From contig NZ_CP109055.1 in the NCBI RefSeq assembly GCF_035975855.1, positions 8,990,001-9,054,000 on the forward strand: a stretch of 64,000 bases of DNA, given 5' to 3'. A program made the translations under genes and the position numbers. The notes under the pieces are model-generated. The model searched no databases and was not told the DNA's origin. It saw nothing but the letters and a program-made list of their open reading frames with translations. Positions 57,355 through 64,000 of the stretch are shown piece after piece; within the stretch, counting starts at the first letter, position 1, and each line of letters starts with the position of its first letter. Origin of the DNA: Streptomyces sp. NBC_01304 (GTDB taxonomy: Bacteria > Actinomycetota > Actinomycetes > Streptomycetales > Streptomycetaceae).

Positions 57355-58242
57355 ATGGCGCGCACCAAACCGACCACCATGCGACGCGTCCTGCGCCGTG
57401 AAGTCGCCGGAACCATCGGCCTGTTGGCCGACTCCGAGGACTTCACGGCGATGCGCCGCTACCGCACCTTCACATTCGACGACCACACCGCCTATCTGCA
57501 CGAGGTCGAAGGCCTCCTCAGATCCCTCGCCGCCGAGGGCCGCCACACGACAGTCGCGCTCTTCGACCCGGAGGACTACGCGGAGTTCTGCACCGACCTC
57601 GCCCTCGACCCGGACACCCCGGCCGTCCGCGCCCGCTACACCGCCCAACTCGCGGCCGACGGCCCGACCGTCCCCTACGACGGCCGACCCCTGAGCGCCC
57701 TCGTCCCCGACCTCATCGACGAAGCCGTCCGACAGTCCACGTGGGAGTACGCCCAGACCCTCCTCGCCGGCATCGGAGCATGCGCGGACTGCGGCGAGGA
57801 CATCGGCAGAGCCGCCTTCGCCCGCGCCGCACATCTGCTCAGCCGGGTGCTCGACGCCGCCGCCGAGGGCAGCCACCACCTCGTGTGCAGCATCTCCATC
57901 GACTCCGAAGCCCTCCTCGCGGCCCTGCACGTCGACAGTTCCGCACCGGGACGTGTGCAACTGGACGAGACCGAGGCCCTGGAGTTCACGACGGTCCTCG
58001 CAGCCGGCATCGCCACCTCCCGCCCCGGCGGCATGGTCCTGCGCACGAACCGACCCGACGCCCCGGACACGGTCTACGGCTGGCGACTCACCGGCGACCG
58101 ACTGGACGCCTTGACGGCAGCCGAAGTCTTCGACGCCTACTGCACCGACAGCCAGACCGGCGACCTGGTCTCACCCGAGCCCGGCGTCGAGTACTGCACC
58201 CCACCCGACCTCGGCCCGGACGAGGAGGACCACCGGCACTGA
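57355..58242 (+). CDS. protein of unknown function
   Basis: Soluble, acidic protein of 295 residues. No family recognised. It begins MARTKPTTMRRVLRREVAGT and contains YRTFTFDDHTAYLHEVEGLL, ALFDPEDYAEFC, a possible metal-binding pair in ACADCGED, and a charged C-terminus rich in Asp, Glu and His. There are no membrane segments or signal peptide. ATG 57355 follows AGGGGGA at good spacing. It stands alone between acetoacetyl-CoA synthetase and a terminator shared with ptsI. Confidence 0.75.
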   Translation: MARTKPTTMRRVLRREVAGTIGLLADSEDFTAMRRYRTFTFDDHTAYLHEVEGLLRSLAAEGRHTTVALFDPEDYAEFCTDLALDPDTPAVRARYTAQLAADGPTVPYDGRPLSALVPDLIDEAVRQSTWEYAQTLLAGIGACADCGEDIGRAAFARAAHLLSRVLDAAAEGSHHLVCSISIDSEALLAALHVDSSAPGRVQLDETEALEFTTVLAAGIATSRPGGMVLRTNRPDAPDTVYGWRLTGDRLDALTAAEVFDAYCTDSQTGDLVSPEPGVEYCTPPDLGPDEEDHRH

Positions 58243-58246
58243 AACG

Positions 58247-58287
58247 CCCGAGGGGCGTCCCACCACACGGGTGGAACGCCCCTCGGG
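58247..58287. terminator. bidirectional hairpin terminator
   Basis: CCCGAGGGGCGT (58247-58258) pairs with 58276-58287, continued by CCACC/GGTGG after one mismatch, with a five-base loop. It lies between convergent gene ends. Confidence 0.75.
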
Positions 58288-58298
58288 AACAGCTCGGC

Positions 58299-59969
58299 TC
58301 ACTCGCCGGACAGCACCGCCTGCGCGGCCGCCCGCGCCTCGTCGGCGGTGTCCGCAGCACGCGCCGCGGCGGCGGCACGCTCGCACTGGGCGAGCGTGTA
58401 CTTGGCCAGCGTGGCCCGTACGTACGGAATCGACGCCGCACCCATGGACAGGGAGGTGATACCAAGACCGGTCAGCACACAGGCGAGCAGCGGGTCGGAC
58501 GCGGCCTCACCGCACACGCCACAGCTCTTGCCCTCGGCCTTGGCGGCGTCGGCGGACATCGCCACCAGGTCGAGCAGCGCCGGCTGCCACGGGTCCTGCA
58601 GCCGCGACACCGCACCGACCTGACGGTCGGCGGCAAAGGTGTACTGGGCCAGGTCGTTGGTCCCGAGAGACAGGAACTCGACCTCCTGCAGGATCGAACG
58701 AGCACGCAGCGCGGCGGACGGAATCTCCACCATCGCGCCGAACTTCGCCTTCAGCCCTGCCTCACGGCAGGCATCGGCGAACGCCTTGGCATCGATCCGG
58801 TCGGCCACCATCGGGGCCATGACCTCGAGATAGACCGGCAGCCCCTCGGCGGCCTTGGCCAGCGCGGTCAGCTGCGTACGCATGACCTCGGGGTGCTCGA
58901 GCAGCGAGCGCAGCCCACGCACGCCGAGCGCCGGGTTCGGCTCATCGGCGGGCGTCAGGAAGTCCAGCGGCTTGTCGGCACCGGCATCCAGCGCACGCAC
59001 GACGACCCGGCCCTCGGGGAAGGCCTCGAGCACCTTGCGGTACGACTCGATCTGCTTCTCCTCAGACGGCGCCTGCTTGCTGTCGTCCAGGAAGAGGAAC
59101 TCCGTACGGAACAGACCGACGCCCTCGGCACCCGCCTCGACGGCGGCCGGCACGTCGCCGGGACCACCCACGTTGGCGAGCAGCGGCACCTTGTGACCGT
59201 CGGAGGTCGCACCGGGCCCGGACGACGCGGAGAGCGCAGCCTTGCGCTCCTCCGCGGCCTTGGCCAGCTCGGCACGCTTCTCGGCACTCGGGTCCACATA
59301 GATGTCACCGGTACTGCCGTCCACCGCGACCACGGTGCCCTCGGCGATCTCACCGGCACCGGGCAGCGCCACCACAGCAGGCACCCCCAGCGCTCGCGCG
59401 AGAATCGCGCTGTGGCTGGTCGGCCCGCCTTCCTCGGTCACGAACCCGAGGACGAGCGCGGGGTCGAGCAGCGCCGTGTCGGCGGGGGCAAGATCCCGCG
59501 CGATCAGCACGTACGGCTCGTCGCTGTCCGGCACACCGGGCATCGGCACACCGAGCAGCCGCGCCACGATCCGGTTCCGCACGTCATCGAGGTCGGCAAC
59601 GCGCCCGGCCATGTACTCACCGGCACCGGCCAGCAGCTCGCGATAGTGCGAGAACGCGTCGTAGATACCGCGCTCAGCGGTGCTGCCGACAGCGACCCGA
59701 CGGTCCACATCAGCCATGAGCTCCGGGTCCTGAGCGATCATCGCCTGGGCCTCGAGCACGTGCTGAGCCTCGCCACCAGCCAGATTGCCGCGCGCAATCA
59801 GGTCTGCCGCCACAGCTTCCACGGCCTGGCGAGCACGCCCCTGTTCGCGCTCAGCCTCCTCCGCGGGAATCTGCTTGGCCGGCGGCTCCAAGACCGCCGT
59901 CCCCATGTGCCGAACCTCGCCGATCGCCACACCGTGGCTCACGCCGACGCCTCGCAGCGTTGTCTCCAT
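58299..59969 (-). CDS. ptsI: PTS enzyme I (phosphoenolpyruvate-protein phosphotransferase)
   Basis: Enzyme I of 556 residues. It autophosphorylates from phosphoenolpyruvate and passes the phosphate to HPr. The phospho-His site is GGPTSHSAILARALGVPA (about residue 190). The PEP-binding signature includes FRTEFLFLDD, LRARSILQEVEFLSLGTNDL and CGVCGEAASDPLL with the active-site Cys. ATG 59969 follows GGAGACGGG. It is 80 bp downstream of crr on the same strand, the standard streptomycete arrangement. Confidence 0.96.
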   Translation of the reverse strand: METTLRGVGVSHGVAIGEVRHMGTAVLEPPAKQIPAEEAEREQGRARQAVEAVAADLIARGNLAGGEAQHVLEAQAMIAQDPELMADVDRRVAVGSTAERGIYDAFSHYRELLAGAGEYMAGRVADLDDVRNRIVARLLGVPMPGVPDSDEPYVLIARDLAPADTALLDPALVLGFVTEEGGPTSHSAILARALGVPAVVALPGAGEIAEGTVVAVDGSTGDIYVDPSAEKRAELAKAAEERKAALSASSGPGATSDGHKVPLLANVGGPGDVPAAVEAGAEGVGLFRTEFLFLDDSKQAPSEEKQIESYRKVLEAFPEGRVVVRALDAGADKPLDFLTPADEPNPALGVRGLRSLLEHPEVMRTQLTALAKAAEGLPVYLEVMAPMVADRIDAKAFADACREAGLKAKFGAMVEIPSAALRARSILQEVEFLSLGTNDLAQYTFAADRQVGAVSRLQDPWQPALLDLVAMSADAAKAEGKSCGVCGEAASDPLLACVLTGLGITSLSMGAASIPYVRATLAKYTLAQCERAAAAARAADTADEARAAAQAVLSGE

Positions 59970-60049
59970 TTACCCGTCTCCGATAGATGCGACGGACCAT
60001 GCCGCCGCGATGGAAGTCGTACCTGCCGCCGCCCAATGCGGCGCTGACG

Positions 60050-60499
60050 TCACTGCCAGCTGAAGAGCTCGTCGCCCGCCCTCACGTCGCCGTCCTCGAC
60101 GACGCCGGACAGGGCCTCGGCCGTGGCCTCGAGCGCCACGATCGGGCACACCGGGGACTTCCCGGCCGCCTCGACGGCAGCGGGGTCCCACCGGATCACG
60201 GCCTGGCCGCGCTGCACGGTGTCACCCTTGTTGACGAGCAGCTCGAAGCCCTCGCCGTTGAGCTGAACGGTGTCGATACCAAGGTGCGTCAGCACACCGT
60301 GCCCCTGGTCGTCTACGACGACATAGGCATGCGGGTGAAGCGAGACAACGATGCCGGCGACGGGAGCAACGGCTTCCGAAGGCTCACGCGCGGGATCAAT
60401 TGCCGTACCGGGACCAACCATCGCTCCGGAGAACACCGGGTCGGGCACAGCAGTGAGCCCGATGGCACGTCCGGGGAGTGGGGCCGTCACGGTCGTCAT
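60050..60499 (-). CDS. crr: PTS glucose-type IIA component
   Basis: IIA-Crr protein of 149 residues. Motifs: DPVFSGAMVGPGTAIDP, VAPVAGIVVSLHPHAYVV and the phospho-His in GVLTHLGIDTVQLNGEGFEL. It accepts phosphate from HPr and donates it to sugar-specific IIB/IIC permeases. ATG 60499 follows GGGAGG. In Streptomyces crr-ptsI serves N-acetylglucosamine uptake and is controlled by DasR. An inverted repeat CAACTGG-TC-CCAGTTG lies at 60601-60616, but its spacing is not that of a standard DasR site. Confidence 0.95.
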   Translation of the reverse strand: MTTVTAPLPGRAIGLTAVPDPVFSGAMVGPGTAIDPAREPSEAVAPVAGIVVSLHPHAYVVVDDQGHGVLTHLGIDTVQLNGEGFELLVNKGDTVQRGQAVIRWDPAAVEAAGKSPVCPIVALEATAEALSGVVEDGDVRAGDELFSWQ

Positions 60500-60644
60500 G
60501 GGGAGCCTCCCAGGGGGTGGAGAGTCATAAGCGCCGTCACTGCCTGTCCTGGACGACGCACTGTTCAGAAGGGTAAGTCATAAGAAGTCCCGGTTCCGCA
60601 CAACTGGTCCCAGTTGACAGACGTAGCGACGCACCACAAACGAT

Positions 60645-60673
60645 TTGCGTCCGCTCCGCACGGCATGTACTGT
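60645..60673 (+). promoter_or_regulatory. rRNA operon promoter candidate P1
   Basis: TTGCGT (60645-60650), 17 bp, TACTGT (60668-60673), oriented towards the 16S gene about 500 bp downstream. The hexamers and spacing are good for the housekeeping sigma factor. Confidence 0.55.
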
Positions 60674-60803
60674 CGTACTCCTGCCTGAGACCGCACGGCG
60701 CACTAGCGCGAGGTCTCGGCGGCATCCATCAGATCGATCCTATCTCCGGATCTGGGTTCTGCATGTTCGCAGAGACTTGGTCAGGGAGACGGAAATGGCC
60801 TGA

Positions 60804-60891
60804 TAGAGTCAGCACCGCTGGAAAGGGAAAGCGCGAAAGCGAATCCCTGAAAAGCACCGAGGAAATCAGGCCCGAAAGCGTCTGATAGAGT
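60804..60891 (+). promoter_or_regulatory. tandem rRNA promoters with TAGAGT -10 boxes
   Basis: CTGATAGAGTC occurs twice, giving -10 hexamers TAGAGT at 60804-60809 and 60886-60891, 82 bp apart. Both match the TAG-R-R-T consensus of the vegetative sigma factor; -35 elements are weak. Multiple tandem promoters are normal for streptomycete rrn operons. Confidence 0.55.
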
Positions 60892-61174
60892 CGGAAAGGC
60901 AAGACCGAAGGGAAGCGCCCGGAGGAAAGCCCGAGAGGGTGAGTACAAAGGAAGCGTCCGTTCCTTGAGAACTCAACAGCGTGCCAAAAATCAACGCCAG
61001 ATATGTTGATACCCCGTCCACGGCCAATCTTGGCTGGGGATGAGGTTCCTTTGAAAAAGTCCTGCCGATCTACACCGGTTGGTAGGCAAACACAGCGAGG
61101 ACGCTGTGAACGACCGGGACTATTCCTCCTGGTTGTTCCGCTCTCGTGGTGTCATCCCGATTACGGGAAAACAT
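60892..61174 (+). other. rrn leader region
   Basis: Transcribed leader before 16S. It contains TTGAGAACTCAACAG (60965-60979), related to the TTTGAGAACTACACAG in the 16S-23S spacer and likely part of the antitermination box A/processing signals. No protein gene is present. Confidence 0.6.

Positions 61175-64000
<2,826 letters not shown>

Noticed and set aside
60601..60616. Inverted repeat CAACTGG-TC-CCAGTTG upstream of crr considered as a DasR site
   Set aside because: The half-sites resemble ACTGG/CCAGT, but the 2-bp spacing differs from the 6 bp of the standard element, so I did not call it.

Overview
The window is chromosomal DNA from a Streptomyces-type actinomycete. Evidence: very high G+C with strong GC3 bias, frequent GTG starts and ATGA/GTGA stop-start overlaps, a conservon (CvnABCD) locus, mycothiol-dependent formaldehyde metabolism, the crr-ptsI pair, and an rRNA operon whose leader, 16S and tRNA-free spacer look streptomycete. 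The first gene and the 23S gene are cut by the window edges. The assignment to a genus is inference from these features; no species is claimed.

Layout. 1-5.9 kb: a UMF1-type transporter (partial), a glycerophosphodiesterase coupled to a YczE membrane protein, a divergent MocR/YczR regulator, then an FtsK-like ATPase with a small membrane protein. 6.2-12.1 kb: an ankyrin protein, a possible Cys-Cys-Cys leader peptide, a HEAT-repeat protein, two GT-B glycosyltransferases separated by decayed tandem copies of their own junction, and a GDSL lipase. 12.1-17.5 kb: a 5-oxoproline operon (MFS, hydro-lyase, pxpA, pxpB, pxpC) with a divergent GntR regulator. 17.6-24.9 kb: a three-gene SMC/kleisin/KITE-like operon resembling MukBEF/MksBEF/Wadjet but without a neighbouring JetD nuclease. 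This is the best candidate for an under-described system here.

24.9-34.4 kb: a complete candidate route from glycine betaine to glycine. A Rieske oxygenase, a dimethylglycine oxidase-type enzyme and a sarcosine oxidase-type enzyme would make the three demethylation steps. An S-(hydroxymethyl)mycothiol dehydrogenase and a metallo-hydrolase would deal with the formaldehyde. A Rieske ferredoxin and its reductase are encoded divergently, and an IclR regulator sits between the arms. The control regions carry striking short repeats: six 17-bp units before the dehydrogenase, and four ATCCCG-type units before the ferredoxin.

35.3-43.9 kb: a conservon (sensor kinase, roadblock protein, DUF742 protein, small GTPase) with a 1231-residue hydantoinase/oxoprolinase gene placed between the third and fourth members. 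44.0-48.3 kb: glpF-glpK and an EAL-CBS-GGDEF protein. 48.4-58.2 kb: an SCP-x thiolase with its DUF35 partner, a DUF962 protein, a VanX-type dipeptidase, a Nudix hydrolase, a GNAT acetyltransferase, a GH31 glycosidase, acetoacetyl-CoA synthetase and an unknown protein. 58.3-64.0 kb: ptsI and crr, divergent from an rRNA operon.

A recurring oddity is short tandem duplication at gene 3' ends. It is seen after the first glycosyltransferase, the metallo-hydrolase and the GH31 gene, each copy including the stop codon. All functional calls are by recognition of motifs and family resemblance; no database search was run.
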